64,000 bases of DNA, taken from contig NZ_BAUX01000008.1 of the NCBI RefSeq assembly GCF_002897035.1, forward strand, positions 62,001 to 126,000, in the 5' to 3' direction. How positions within the stretch are numbered: the stretch's first letter is position 1; every line of letters begins with the position of its first letter. Made by a program: the position numbers and the translations under genes. Origin of the DNA: Methylopila sp. Yamaguchi. GTDB taxonomy: Bacteria; Pseudomonadota; Alphaproteobacteria; Rhizobiales; Methylopilaceae. The notes under the pieces are model-generated. The model did no database searches, was not told where the DNA came from, and was given only the letters and a program-made list of their open reading frames with translations. This document shows positions 45,209-54,392 of the stretch, piece by piece.

Positions 45209-45757
45209 TCAGACCTTACCGTCGAGGCCCATCTGGTAGTACTTGTGGGTGATCCGCTCCTGGTTCTCCAGCAGCCAGTCGATCGTCGGCTCGTTCGACA
45301 TGGCCTTGCGGATCGCCTGGGTCATGCCCTTGCGGTGGATGTCGAACAGGACCTTGTGGTCGAGATTCTCGACGTCGACGATGGTGGGCGCGAGCCAGAC
45401 CGAGCAGATGATGCCGAGGTCGTTGGCCTTCTCCTTCGGGATCAGCCCTTCGCGGACCGCGTCGAGCACGCCGTTGGCGATCGCGAACTGCACCGTGCCC
45501 ATCAGGATGTTGGTGTAGCGCGGGTTGTCGACGGTGACCTTGGAGACGCAGAGCGTCACGGGCCGCACCATGATGTCGGTGTTCAGCAGGGCGAAGACGC
45601 GGGTGTGGCCGGCGACCTGGTCGCCCGTCAACGTCGCGAGCGCCGTGCCCACCGGACCGTCGAGTTCGCCGATGACGACTTCAGGCTCGGCCGCGGTGCC
45701 GGGAGGGCCGCCGGCGACGAGCGCCTCGCCGGCGCGCAGGACGATGCGGTTGGACAT
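45209..45757 (-). CDS. Formaldehyde-activating enzyme (Fae) paralogue
   Basis: 182 residues. Fae-family motifs: 'IVLRAGEALVAGG' at the N-terminus, 'GTALATLTGDQVAGHTRVFALLN' (in part), 'PVTLCVSKVTVDNPRY' (residues 66-81), 'GTVQFAIANGVLDAVREGLIP' in part (near residue 88) and 'SNEPTIDWLLENQERI' near the C-terminus. True Fae condenses formaldehyde with tetrahydromethanopterin. In that enzyme the segment after GEAL carries an invariant active-site His; here the equivalent stretch (AAEPEVVIG) has none. So it is a Fae2/Fae3-type paralogue whose role is unclear, and the H4MPT pathway genes are not in the window. Confidence 0.85.
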   Translation of the reverse strand: MSNRIVLRAGEALVAGGPPGTAAEPEVVIGELDGPVGTALATLTGDQVAGHTRVFALLNTDIMVRPVTLCVSKVTVDNPRYTNILMGTVQFAIANGVLDAVREGLIPKEKANDLGIICSVWLAPTIVDVENLDHKVLFDIHRKGMTQAIRKAMSNEPTIDWLLENQERITHKYYQMGLDGKV

Positions 45758-45788
45758 GGAGATCTCCTCGTAGGCGTTTCGAACGGCG

Positions 45789-47087
45789 TCAGGACGCGGC
45801 GTCGGCCGCGGCCTTCGTCGACGCCCTGCTCTCGCGCGGAAGCCACAGGCAAAGCAAGAGCGCCGGCAGGCCGGTGAGGAAGGTGATGACGAAATAGGGG
45901 CCGTAGCCGACCGCGGCCACGCCGAAGCCGGAGCCGCCTGCGAGCAGATGGCCGGGCAGCGCGTAGATCGAGCTCAGCACGGCGTAGCGGGTGGCGGAAA
46001 ACTCCGACGCCGCAAGCTTCGACATGAAGGCGATCAGCGCCGTGCCGGCGACCGCCGAGGCGACGTTGTCGAAGCTGATGGTGGCGGTGAGCATCGCCAC
46101 GCTGTGGCCGGACGCCGCGAGCGCCGTGTAGAACAGATTGGTCGCGGACGAGGCCACGATGCCGATGATCAGCACGGTCCGGACGCTGAAGCTCTTCAGC
46201 AGGAAGCCGCCGAGGAACGCTCCGGCGATCCCGAGCGCGACGCCGAAGATCTTGGTGACGTTGGCGATCTCGACGTTGGTGAAGCCGAGGTCCTTGTAGA
46301 GCGGCGACGACATCACGTTCGCGAGTTGGTCCGGCACCCGGTAGAGCCCGATCAGGGCGAGCGTGGCGATCGGCGTGGCGGCCACCAGCGCGACCAGGTC
46401 GCGCAGCGGCGCCGCGAGCGCGGACGCGGCGCTTGTGGGCTCGGCGCGGTCGGCGTCGCGGTCGGTCGAGGGGATGACGGTGAGCGTGAGCACCGCGACC
46501 AGCGCCATGATCGCCGCCATGCCGCCATAGGCGCCGATCCAGCCGAACCCGGTGGCGAGGTAGAGCGCGCCGGCGCCGGCGGTCAGCATCGCCAGCCGGT
46601 AGCCGAGCTGGTAGGCCGCGACCAGCAGGCCCTGCTCGTCCGGCCCGGCCGCCTCGACGCGCCAGCCGTCGACCGCCGCGTCCTGGGTGGCGGAGGCGGC
46701 GGCGGTCGCGAAGCAGCCGATGGCGGCCAGCGTGAGATTGGCCGCCGGATCGCCAAAGGCCATGGCCGCGAGGCCGACCGCGACGCAGACCTGAGCGGCG
46801 AAGATCCACGCCCGCCGACGCCCGAGCGCTCGCCCGAGCGGCCCGAGGCTGTAGGCGTCCATCGCCGGCGCGATCAGGAACTTCAGGCTGTACGCGATGC
46901 TCGCCCAGGACAGGAGGCCGATGACCTGCACGCTGACGCCCGACTCTCGGAGCCAGAACGCGAAGGTGCTTCCAACCAGCAGCAAGGGCAGGCCCGAGGC
47001 GTAACCGAGCACGCCCGAGGAAACGCGCTTCAGGCCGAAGCCGGCGGACCGGGACGGCGCCGGGACGGCGGACGGCGGATTGGGCAC
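45789..47087 (-). CDS. AmpG-like major facilitator (muropeptide-type permease)
   Basis: 432 residues with 12 predicted helices. The first helices read 'GVLGYASGLPLLLVGSTFAFWL' in part, followed by 'LLSWASIAYSLKFLIAPAMDAY' in part near residue 60, the AmpG signature that continues with 'GRRRAWIFAAQVCVA'. 'AAASATQDAAVDGWRVE' near residue 130 is also characteristic. AmpG proteins import anhydro-muropeptides for peptidoglycan recycling; homologues in the wider family carry acetyl-CoA or siderophores, so substrate is inferred. It lies upstream of the fae-like gene on the same strand with a 31-nt gap, so co-transcription is possible. Confidence 0.88.
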   Translation of the reverse strand: MPNPPSAVPAPSRSAGFGLKRVSSGVLGYASGLPLLLVGSTFAFWLRESGVSVQVIGLLSWASIAYSLKFLIAPAMDAYSLGPLGRALGRRRAWIFAAQVCVAVGLAAMAFGDPAANLTLAAIGCFATAAASATQDAAVDGWRVEAAGPDEQGLLVAAYQLGYRLAMLTAGAGALYLATGFGWIGAYGGMAAIMALVAVLTLTVIPSTDRDADRAEPTSAASALAAPLRDLVALVAATPIATLALIGLYRVPDQLANVMSSPLYKDLGFTNVEIANVTKIFGVALGIAGAFLGGFLLKSFSVRTVLIIGIVASSATNLFYTALAASGHSVAMLTATISFDNVASAVAGTALIAFMSKLAASEFSATRYAVLSSIYALPGHLLAGGSGFGVAAVGYGPYFVITFLTGLPALLLCLWLPRESRASTKAAADAAS

Positions 47088-47433
47088 GGACGACCTCCCT
47101 GGCCGAGCGATGGCGTTGGCGCGCCGGGGGCGGCGATTCGCGTCCGCGGGCGCATCGGCTCCTTCCTAGCCCATCCGAGCGGCGCCGCGCGCCCGCCTTC
47201 CGTCGCGCGCGGTTCACACCCCGCTGAGGGGCGTTGTCGCTTTTAATGTTGACACGTTCTATGGAATTAGATGGTTATAGCCACGTGGCAGCGACGATCG
47301 CGGCCGACCGAACCCCGCCGAGGGCCCGATCCGATGCGCTGTCGACCTTCGCGCTGACCGACGTTCCGCCTGACCCGCTCCCGTCCGTATCGAGCGCGCC
47401 GCCGCTCCGGACACGAAACCCGAGATTAACCTC
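47088..47433. other. 346-bp intergenic region with candidate ssu promoter
   Basis: Divergent promoters for the AmpG-like gene and the sulfonate operon are expected. A TTGACA -35 box at 47249-47254 is followed 18-19 nt later by GGTTATAG, a reasonable -10. The 47281-47433 stretch shows no reliable ORF. No CysB- or SsuR-like site was recognised. Confidence 0.45.
47249..47279 (+). promoter_or_regulatory. Candidate promoter of the sulfonate operon
   Basis: TTGACA (47249-47254), then 18-19 nt, then GTTATA (47274-47279) about 155 nt upstream of ssuA1. The boxes look like a sigma-70 promoter; transcription start not mapped. Confidence 0.45.
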
Positions 47434-48372
47434 ATGTTCACCCGCCGCACCGCGCTTGGAGCGCTCGCCGCCGCTTCCGCCCTGCCCTTCGCCGGCACCG
47501 TCCGCGCCGACGCGAAGAAGATCCGGATCGGCCTGCAGAAGAACGGCGTCTTCCTGATCGCCAAGACCCGCCACGCTTTGGAAGAGCGGTTCGCCGCCGA
47601 CGGCGTGACGATCGAGTGGCTGGAGTTCACCTTCGGCCCGCCTCTGCTCGAGGCGCTGAACGTCGGCTCGATCGACATCGGCACCGCCGGCGACGCGCCC
47701 CCGATCTTCGCCCAGGCCGCCCGCGCCCGCTTCGTTTACGCCGCGACCTACCCCGCCTCCGGCGCCGCGATCCTCGTCCCGAAGGACTCGCCGCTTCAGT
47801 CGGTCGCCGAACTCAAGGGCAAGCGGATCGCGATCCCGAAGGGCTCCAGCGCCCACAACGTCGCCGTCCAGCTGATTGAAAAGTCCGGCATTTCGTTCGA
47901 CGACGTGACGGCCGCCTACCTGCCGCCCGCGGACGGACAGGCCGCCTTCTCCCGCGGCGCCGTCGACGCCTGGGCGGTGTGGGACCCGTTCTTCGCCATC
48001 GCGGAGCAGACGCTCGGCGCCCGGGTGCTCGCCTCGAGCGCCGAGGCCGGCCCGCAGAACGGCTTCACCCTCGCCAACCGCGGCTTCGCGACCGAGAACC
48101 CCGCGCTGCTGAAGGCCGTGATCGACGAGTTCGCCCGCGTCGGCGTTTGGGCCGACGCCCACAAGGACGAGGTGGCCGATCTCTTCGCCGGAGCCACCAA
48201 GACCCCGATCGAGGCGCAGCGCCGCGCGCAGACGCGCACCGGCTACGCGGTGCGGGCCGTGACGCCGGACGTGGTCGCGACCCAGCAGGCCAACGCCGAC
48301 CGCTTCCACCGCCTGGGACTGATCCCGACGCCGGTGGTGGTCGCGGACGCGGTCTGGACCGCGGGAGCCTGA
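47434..48372 (+). CDS. ssuA: Aliphatic sulfonate ABC transporter, substrate-binding protein 1
   Basis: 312 residues. Twin-arginine-like signal 'MFTRRTALGALAAASALPFAG' in part, then the SsuA core: 'KIRIGLQKNGVFLIAKTRHAL' in part, 'GPPLLEALNVGSIDIGTAGDAPPI' in part (residues 68-90), 'SSAHNVAVQLIEKSG' (near residue 140) and 'AVDAWAVWDPFFAIAEQ' (near residue 178). It would capture alkanesulfonates in the periplasm and hand them to SsuC. First gene of the operon; the 3-nt gap to ssuC and later overlaps show tight coupling. A second, distinct copy (ssuA2) lies downstream. Confidence 0.94.
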   Translation: MFTRRTALGALAAASALPFAGTVRADAKKIRIGLQKNGVFLIAKTRHALEERFAADGVTIEWLEFTFGPPLLEALNVGSIDIGTAGDAPPIFAQAARARFVYAATYPASGAAILVPKDSPLQSVAELKGKRIAIPKGSSAHNVAVQLIEKSGISFDDVTAAYLPPADGQAAFSRGAVDAWAVWDPFFAIAEQTLGARVLASSAEAGPQNGFTLANRGFATENPALLKAVIDEFARVGVWADAHKDEVADLFAGATKTPIEAQRRAQTRTGYAVRAVTPDVVATQQANADRFHRLGLIPTPVVVADAVWTAGA

Positions 48373-48375
48373 CCC

Positions 48376-49143
48376 ATGCGTTTCGACTCCAAGAACCTCC
48401 TCGCCTTCGTCATCCCCGTCGGGTTGATCCTCGTGTGGCAGGCCCTTTCGTCCCTTGGCCAGCTGGCGCCGGAGGTGCTGCCGGCGCCGACAGCGGTGGT
48501 GGCCGCCGGCTGGCGCCTCGCGCTCTCGGGCGAACTCTGGACCAACATCGGCATCAGCGCGTGGCGGGCCGGCGTCGGCTTCGTGATCGGCGGCGGCATC
48601 GGCTTCGCGCTCGGTCTCGCGAACGGCCTGTCGAAGCTTTCGGAGCGCCTCACCGATCCCACCATCCAGATGGTGCGCACCATCCCGCACCTCGCCATGA
48701 TCCCGCTGGTCATCCTGTGGTTCGGCATCGACGAGACCGCCAAGGTCTTCCTGGTCGCGCTCGGGGTGTCGTTCCCGATCTACCTCAACACGCTGCACGG
48801 CGTGCGCACCGTCGACGCCCAGCTCGTGGAGATGGGCCGGGCCTACGGCATGACGAACCGCGAGCTGTTCTTCCGGGTGGTGCTGCCGGGCGCCCTGCCG
48901 TCGATCTTCGTCGGCCTGCGCTACGCCCTCGGCATCATGTGGCTGACGCTGATCGTCGCCGAGACGATCTCGGCCTCCTCGGGCCTCGGCTACATGGCCA
49001 TGAACGCCCGCGAGTTCATGCTGGTCGACGTCGTGGTGCTGTCGATCCTGATCTACGCGCTGCTCGGCAAACTCGCCGACACCATCGCCCGCTGGCTCGA
49101 GCGCGCGACGCTCTCCTGGCACCCGGCCTACCTCGCGCACTGA
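48376..49143 (+). CDS. ssuC: Aliphatic sulfonate ABC transporter, permease
   Basis: 255 residues and five to six helices. The binding-protein-dependent permease motif with the EAA loop is 'VEMGRAYGMTNRELFFRVVLPGALPSIF' in pieces (residues about 153-180); 'TIPHLAMIPLVILWFGIDETAK' in part lies near residue 98. N-terminal 'LLAFVIPVGLILVWQALSSLG' starts the first helix. It would form the channel with ssuB. Followed by ssuB after 12 nt. Confidence 0.94.
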   Translation: MRFDSKNLLAFVIPVGLILVWQALSSLGQLAPEVLPAPTAVVAAGWRLALSGELWTNIGISAWRAGVGFVIGGGIGFALGLANGLSKLSERLTDPTIQMVRTIPHLAMIPLVILWFGIDETAKVFLVALGVSFPIYLNTLHGVRTVDAQLVEMGRAYGMTNRELFFRVVLPGALPSIFVGLRYALGIMWLTLIVAETISASSGLGYMAMNAREFMLVDVVVLSILIYALLGKLADTIARWLERATLSWHPAYLAH

Positions 49144-49155
49144 AGGACGTCGTCG

Positions 49156-50049
49156 ATGACCGCACGCTCGCTTACGGCCCGCGGCCCCGCGGCCTTTTCG
49201 CCAATCGCCCAACGGCAGACCAGCGGAACCACGCGTCTCGGCGCCGGCGGCAAGGGGGCCACCGTTACCCTGCGCGGCCTGTCGAAGTCCTTCGGCGTGA
49301 AGCCCGTGCTCAAGAACGTCGACCTGCACATTCCGGCGGGCCAGTTCGTCGCCGTCGTCGGCAAGAGCGGCTGCGGCAAGAGCACTCTGCTCCGCACCAT
49401 CCTGGGCCTGGAAGCCCCGACCGCGGGCGACGTGCGCGTGGCGGACGCGGCGCCCAACGTGCAGGCGGCGCGCATCATGTTCCAGGAACCCCGGCTGCTG
49501 CCCTGGGCGCGCGTGATCGACAACGTCGTGGTCGGCGTCCGCAACAAGTCCGACAAATCCGCCGCCCGCGCCGCCGCCCAGAACGCACTGGATGCCGCCC
49601 AGAACGCACTGGATGAGGTCGGTCTTGGCGACCGGGGCGGCGACTGGCCGTCCGCGCTGTCCGGCGGCCAGAAGCAGCGCGTGGCGCTGGCCCGCGCCCT
49701 CGTCAGTCATCCGCGCCTGCTCGCGCTCGACGAGCCGCTGGGCGCGCTCGACGCGCTGACCCGGATCGAGATGCAGGGCCTCGTCGAGCGCATCTGGCGC
49801 GAACAGGGTTTCACCGCCGTGCTCGTGACCCATGACGTCTCCGAAGCGCTCGCGCTCGCCGACCGCGTCGTGCTCGTCGAGGACGGCGCCATCGCGCTCG
49901 ACCTCGCCGTCGACCTTCCCCGCCCCCGCCGCCGCGGCTCGCCCGAACTCGCGCGGCTCGAGGGGATCATCCTCGATCAGTTGTTCAGGACCGGCGACCG
50001 CGTCGCCGCGGAAGCGCCTGCAGACGCTCTCCAGGAGGCCTACGCATGA
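49156..50049 (+). CDS. ssuB: Aliphatic sulfonate ABC transporter, ATPase
   Basis: 297 residues. An N-terminal extension of about 35 residues precedes the ABC domain, whose Walker A is GKSGCGKST (residues about 73-81), Q-loop '[12 protein letters not shown]', signature '[15 protein letters not shown]' (near residue 170) and Walker B '[12 protein letters not shown]'. The H-loop '[18 protein letters not shown]' follows. A 7-residue tandem duplication (AAQNALD twice) sits in the helical subdomain before the signature motif, matching the 21-bp repeat at 49573-49614. Its stop overlaps ssuE as ATGA. Confidence 0.95.
   Translation: MTARSLTARGPAAFSPIAQRQTSGTTRLGAGGKGATVTLRGLSKSFGVKPVLKNVDLHIPAGQFVAVVGKSGCGKSTLLRTILGLEAPTAGDVRVADAAPNVQAARIMFQEPRLLPWARVIDNVVVGVRNKSDKSAARAAAQNALDAAQNALDEVGLGDRGGDWPSALSGGQKQRVALARALVSHPRLLALDEPLGALDALTRIEMQGLVERIWREQGFTAVLVTHDVSEALALADRVVLVEDGAIALDLAVDLPRPRRRGSPELARLEGIILDQLFRTGDRVAAEAPADALQEAYA
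49573..49614 (+). repeat. 21-bp perfect tandem repeat inside ssuB
   Basis: GCCGCCCAGAACGCACTGGAT occurs twice in a row without any difference, encoding [14 protein letters not shown]. The identity of the copies, including third positions, points to a recent in-frame duplication. Confidence 0.95.
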
Positions 50050-50600
50050 CGACCCGCAAGTCCATCGTCGCGATCACCGGCAGCCTGTCGCAGCCGTCCC
50101 GCACGCGCCGCCTCGTGGAAGACGTCGCGGGCCGCATCCAGTCCCGCTCCGGCGGCGCCGTCACGCTGATCGACGTCGCCGAAATCGGCCCCGACCTCGG
50201 CCAGGCCTTCAGCCGCGCGGCGGCTTCGCCGGCGCTTGAAGCCGCCCTCGCCGCCATCGAGAGCGCGGACCTCATCGTCGCCGGTTCTCCTGTCTACAAA
50301 GGCTCCTACACCGGCTTCTTCAAGCACCTGATCGACCTCGTCGACTACAAGGCGCTGGCCGGCGTGCCCGTGGCCCTGCTCGCGACCGGCGGCTCGGACC
50401 GCCATGCGCTGGCGGTGGAGCACCAACTCCGGCCGCTGTTCGGCTCGTTCGACGCCCACACCCTGCCGACCGCCGTCTTCGTCGTCGACCGTGACATCGT
50501 CGACGGCCGGGTCGTCAACGAGGGCGTCGCCCGACGCCTCGACAATCTGGTCGCCGAAGCCGCGGGTGCTCTCGCGCGCCCCGCCGCGATCGCCGCCTGA
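50046..50600 (+). CDS. ssuE: NADPH-dependent FMN reductase
   Basis: 184 residues, flavodoxin-like. SsuE/MsuE supplies FMNH2 to the SsuD monooxygenase. Motifs: '[21 protein letters not shown]' in part (FMN phosphate loop, residues 8-28), '[23 protein letters not shown]' in part (residues 76-98) and '[21 protein letters not shown]' in part. The start overlaps ssuB. Its position within the transporter genes ties import to the desulfonation reaction. Confidence 0.95.
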   Translation: MTTRKSIVAITGSLSQPSRTRRLVEDVAGRIQSRSGGAVTLIDVAEIGPDLGQAFSRAAASPALEAALAAIESADLIVAGSPVYKGSYTGFFKHLIDLVDYKALAGVPVALLATGGSDRHALAVEHQLRPLFGSFDAHTLPTAVFVVDRDIVDGRVVNEGVARRLDNLVAEAAGALARPAAIAA

Positions 50601-50646
50601 TCCCCGCACCAACGTCTCGGCCTCTTAAGCCTCAGGAACCCTCGAA

Positions 50647-51615
50647 ATGTCCTCCATCGGTCTTCGCGCAGGCAGAACGCTCGCCGCCGCCCTGCTCCTC
50701 GCCTCGCTCGGCGCGGCCACCGCCGCCGACGCCGCCGAGCGCACGCTGCGCATCGGGTTCCAGAAGTACGGCACCCTGATCCTGCTCAAGGGCAAGGGAT
50801 CGCTCGAAGAGAAGCTCAAGCCGCTCGGCGTCACCGTGAAGTGGTCGGAGTTCCAGTTCGGCCCGCCGCTGCTGGAGGCCGTCAACGCCGGCGCGATCGA
50901 TTTCGGCACCACCGGCGAAGCGCCGCCGATCTTCGCCCAGGCGGCCAGCGCCAAGCTGACCTACGTCGCCTACGACCCGCCGTCTCCGAGGGCCGAGGCG
51001 GTCCTCGTGCCGAAGGGCAGCACGCTGCAGACGCTCGCGGATCTGAAGGGCAAGAACATCGCCGTCGCCAAGGGTTCGAACAGCCACTACCTGCTGGTCA
51101 AGGCGCTGGAGAAGGCCGGCGTGTCCTACAGCGACGTCAAGCTCTCCTTCCTCACCCCGGCCGACGCCCGATCGGCGTTCGAGAGCGGCAAGGTCGACGC
51201 CTGGTCGGTGTGGGATCCCTTCTTCGCCGCGGCCGAGGTCGCCGGGGCGCGCGTGCTGACCACCGGCGAGGGCATCGTCGAGAATCACCAGTTTTTCCTG
51301 AGCTCGCGCGACTACGTGAAGGACAACGAGGACGTGCTCGCCGTCGTCCTGGCCGAACTGCGCAAGGTCGAGGATTGGGTCGCCAAGGACCCGAAGGCGG
51401 CCGCCGAGGAGCTGTCGCCGCTGGTCGGCATTCCGGCGCCGCTGCTCACCACCGCGATCTCGCGCCTCGGCCTCGGCGTCGGCCCGCTCAAGCCGGAGGT
51501 GATCGCCGCCCAGCAGCGGATCGCCGACGCCTTCCTCGAACTGAAGCTGCTTCCGAAGCCGATTGTGGTTCAGGACGCGGTCGTGACCATCAAGACAGCG
51601 GAGGCCGCGCAGTGA
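50647..51615 (+). CDS. ssuA: Aliphatic sulfonate ABC transporter, substrate-binding protein 2
   Basis: 322 residues, paralogue of ssuA1 but with a Sec signal (cleavage near residue 28, ATAADAAE). It has the canonical SsuA motifs '[23 protein letters not shown]' in part, '[25 protein letters not shown]' in part and '[17 protein letters not shown]'. It resembles E. coli SsuA more than ssuA1 does by eye. The stop overlaps ssuD by 4 nt. Two binding proteins could give the same ABC core different sulfonate specificities. Confidence 0.93.
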   Translation: MSSIGLRAGRTLAAALLLASLGAATAADAAERTLRIGFQKYGTLILLKGKGSLEEKLKPLGVTVKWSEFQFGPPLLEAVNAGAIDFGTTGEAPPIFAQAASAKLTYVAYDPPSPRAEAVLVPKGSTLQTLADLKGKNIAVAKGSNSHYLLVKALEKAGVSYSDVKLSFLTPADARSAFESGKVDAWSVWDPFFAAAEVAGARVLTTGEGIVENHQFFLSSRDYVKDNEDVLAVVLAELRKVEDWVAKDPKAAAEELSPLVGIPAPLLTTAISRLGLGVGPLKPEVIAAQQRIADAFLELKLLPKPIVVQDAVVTIKTAEAAQ

Positions 51616-52784
51616 CCGGACACGCCGCAGACACCGCCAACGTCCTCTGGTTCCTGCCGACCCACGGCGACGGCCGCTACCTCGGCACCTCAAAGGGCGG
51701 CCGCCACGTCGACCTCGGCTACCTGCGCCAGGTGGCGCAAGCGGCCGACCAATTGGGCTACTACGGCGTGCTGCTGCCGACGGGCCGCTCCTGCGAGGAT
51801 TCGTGGGTGGTGGCTTCGGCGCTCGCGCCGCTGACCGAGAAGCTGCGCTTCCTCGTAGCCGTGCGTCCGGGCCTGCAGTCGCCGACGCTCGCGGCTCGCA
51901 TGACGGCGACGCTCGACCGGATCTCGGACGGCCGCCTGCTGATCAACGTCGTAACGGGCGGCGATCCTGCGGAAAACGCCGGCGACGGCATCTTCCTGAA
52001 CCACGACGAGCGCTACGCGGTAACCCGCGAGTTCCTCGACGTCTACCGTCGACTGCTCGCCGGCGAGACCGTGCATTACAAGGGCGAGCACATCCGGATC
52101 GAGGACGGCCGGCTGCTGTTCCCGTCCCATCAGGCGGGGGGTCCCCCGCTCTACTTCGGCGGGTCGTCGGCTGCGGCGAACGAGGTCGCGGCCAACACCA
52201 TCGACAAGTACCTCACCTGGGGCGAGCCGCCGGCGAACGTCGCGGAGAAGATCGCCGGGGTGCGCGCGCTGGCGGAGGCCGCGGGCCGGAAGGTGACCTA
52301 CGGCATCCGCCTGCACGTGATCGTGCGGGAAACCAATGAGGAGGCCTGGGCGGCGGCCGATAAGCTGATCAGCCACCTCGACGACGACACCATCGCGGCG
52401 GCGCAGAAGGTTTACGCGCGCATGGACTCCGTCGGCCAGCAGCGGATGGCGGCGCTCCACGGCGGACGCCGCGACAAGCTGGAGGTCAGCCCAAATCTGT
52501 GGGCGGGCGTCGGCCTGGTCCGCGGCGGCGCAGGCACGGCGTTGGTGGGCGATCCGGAGACGGTCGCGGCTCGGATGAAGGAGTACATGGCGCTCGGGAT
52601 CGACACCTTCATCCTGTCCGGCTATCCGCACCTTGAGGAATCCTACCGGTTCGCGGAACTCGTGCTGCCGCTGCTCCCGACCGCGACCAAGGGGCGCGAG
52701 GCCGCGACCACCGTCAACATGGGCCCGTTCGGCGAGACCATCGCGAACGACTCCCGCCCCCGGCTGCGCGTCTCGCAGTCCTGA
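51612..52784 (+). CDS. ssuD: FMNH2-dependent alkanesulfonate monooxygenase
   Basis: 390 residues from a GTG at 51612 that overlaps the ssuA2 stop; SsuD is about 380 residues. This luciferase-like TIM barrel oxidises C1-C10 alkanesulfonates to aldehydes and sulfite using FMNH2 and O2. Family motifs: '[20 protein letters not shown]' in part (residues 12-30), '[19 protein letters not shown]' (residues 56-74, with the conserved Cys), '[25 protein letters not shown]' in part, and '[13 protein letters not shown]' near residue 338. Together with SsuE and the Ssu transporter this completes the pathway. Confidence 0.96.
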   Translation: MTGHAADTANVLWFLPTHGDGRYLGTSKGGRHVDLGYLRQVAQAADQLGYYGVLLPTGRSCEDSWVVASALAPLTEKLRFLVAVRPGLQSPTLAARMTATLDRISDGRLLINVVTGGDPAENAGDGIFLNHDERYAVTREFLDVYRRLLAGETVHYKGEHIRIEDGRLLFPSHQAGGPPLYFGGSSAAANEVAANTIDKYLTWGEPPANVAEKIAGVRALAEAAGRKVTYGIRLHVIVRETNEEAWAAADKLISHLDDDTIAAAQKVYARMDSVGQQRMAALHGGRRDKLEVSPNLWAGVGLVRGGAGTALVGDPETVAARMKEYMALGIDTFILSGYPHLEESYRFAELVLPLLPTATKGREAATTVNMGPFGETIANDSRPRLRVSQS

Positions 52785-52795
52785 GGATCTCGAAG

Positions 52796-54211
52796 ATGAG
52801 CCGTCCCGGTCCCGACGTCCCCTCGGTCGTCATCCTCGGCGGCGGCTTCACCGGCGCGGTCGTCGCGCACCAGCTCGCCCGCCGCGCGCCGGGCGAGCTG
52901 CGCATCACGGTGGTCGAGCCGCGCGAGCGACTGGGCTCGGGCCTCGCCTACTCCACGGCGGAGCCCGCCCACCGCATTAACGTGCCTTCCTCGCGTATGA
53001 CCTTCGTGCCGTCCGACCCGTGTCACTTCGACCGATGGCTGCGGCGGGACGGCGTGCTGGACGAGGATGTCGGAGCGGAGCTTGCGGACGGCCGGGCGTT
53101 CCCGGCCCGCGCCGTGTTCGGCCGCTACGTATCCGAGACGCTCGAGCCCTACCTCCTCTCCGGCGCGATCGAACACGTCGTCGCGCGGGCCTCCGGCCTC
53201 GCCTGCGATGGCGACCGCTGGCGCGTGGCGCTCGACGGCGGCGGCGCGCTTACGGCGGACGCCGTCGTGCTCGCGACCACCCATCCGCGCCCGGACGCGC
53301 CCCCGGCGCTCGCGCCTCTCGTCCGCGACCCGCGCGTGATCGTCGACGCGCAGCGCGGCGACGCGCTGAACGAAGTCGATCTCGACGCGCGGGTGCTGAT
53401 CGTGGGCACGGGCCTCACCATGGCCGATATCGTCGCGGCGCTGGACCGGCGCGGGCATCGCGGCCCGATCGTCGCGACGTCCCGGCGCGGTCTCCTCTCG
53501 CGCGGCCATCCCACTGGCCCCGCCGGCGAGTTCGGCGTCTTCGCGGACCCGCCGGAGCGCCGGGCCTCCGCGCTCGTCCTTCGCATCCGTCGAGCGATCG
53601 AAGCCGCCGCAGCTGAAGGCCGGCCGTGGCAGCACGTGCTCGACGCGGTGCGCAACCAGGCGCCCGCGATCTGGGCGAACCTGCCGCTTGGCGAACGTCG
53701 GCGGATCGTGCGCCGCCTGCGCCCGTTCTGGGACGTCCACCGATTCCGCGTCGCGCCGCAGGTCGAGGCCGCCGTCTCGCGGCGACGGTCAGACGGCTCG
53801 CTCGTCGTGATCCGAGGCGAGACCCAGGCCGCTGAGGCCGGGGAACGCGAGCTCTTCGTGACGCTGCGGCCGGCCGGGGGCGCGGCGGAGCGCCGGGCGT
53901 TCGACGTCGTCGTGCTCGCCACCGGACCCGCGCACCGTTCGCTGGTGGAGACCGATCCGCTGGTCTCGGCGCTCTACGACGCGGGGCTTGTGGCCCCTGA
54001 CCAGGTCGGTCTTGGTCTCTGGACCGACGACCGCAGCCGGGCGCTCGGCCCCGACGGCGCCCCCACGCCCGGTCTTTTCATCGCCGGCCCCCTCGCGCGC
54101 GGCGCCTTCGGCGAACTCATGGGGCTGCCCGAGGTGGCCCGCCACGGCGAGGCGGTCGCGAAGGAAGCCCTCCTCGACCTGCTCTGGGAGGATGAGCGTG
54201 AGGTGGCCTGA
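52796..54211 (+). CDS. FAD/NAD(P)-binding protein at the end of the sulfonate operon
   Basis: 471 residues. N-terminal dinucleotide fold 'VVILGGGFTGAVVAHQLARRA' in part (residues 11-31) and a second motif 'VLIVGTGLTMADIVAAL' (near residue 200), the pattern of the COG4529-type FAD/NAD(P)-binding family; 'HRINVPSSRMTFVPSDPCHFDRWL' in part is typical of it. It starts 11 nt after ssuD, so it is in the operon. A role in the redox steps of sulfonate use is inferred from location only. Confidence 0.85.
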   Translation: MSRPGPDVPSVVILGGGFTGAVVAHQLARRAPGELRITVVEPRERLGSGLAYSTAEPAHRINVPSSRMTFVPSDPCHFDRWLRRDGVLDEDVGAELADGRAFPARAVFGRYVSETLEPYLLSGAIEHVVARASGLACDGDRWRVALDGGGALTADAVVLATTHPRPDAPPALAPLVRDPRVIVDAQRGDALNEVDLDARVLIVGTGLTMADIVAALDRRGHRGPIVATSRRGLLSRGHPTGPAGEFGVFADPPERRASALVLRIRRAIEAAAAEGRPWQHVLDAVRNQAPAIWANLPLGERRRIVRRLRPFWDVHRFRVAPQVEAAVSRRRSDGSLVVIRGETQAAEAGERELFVTLRPAGGAAERRAFDVVVLATGPAHRSLVETDPLVSALYDAGLVAPDQVGLGLWTDDRSRALGPDGAPTPGLFIAGPLARGAFGELMGLPEVARHGEAVAKEALLDLLWEDEREVA

Positions 54212-54392
54212 GGCCGCCGCCCTTTCGCCCACCCGTCACGCAAGAGTGACGCTTCCCGGCGATTGCCCGAAGCCCGCCGCTGGCCTAAGCCCATGGTCCC
54301 CGCGAGGGACGAAGGCGGCGCCGGCGGACGGCGCGCTCCGTCTCCCGCGCCGTTTCGAGCGACCGCCCTAGCCTCCGCAGGAGATGCGAGAG

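Noticed and set aside
47275-49833. 852-codon minus-strand frame over ssuA-ssuC-ssuB
   Set aside because: Shadow of three well-defined sulfonate transporter genes on the plus strand; content low in hydrophobic residues.
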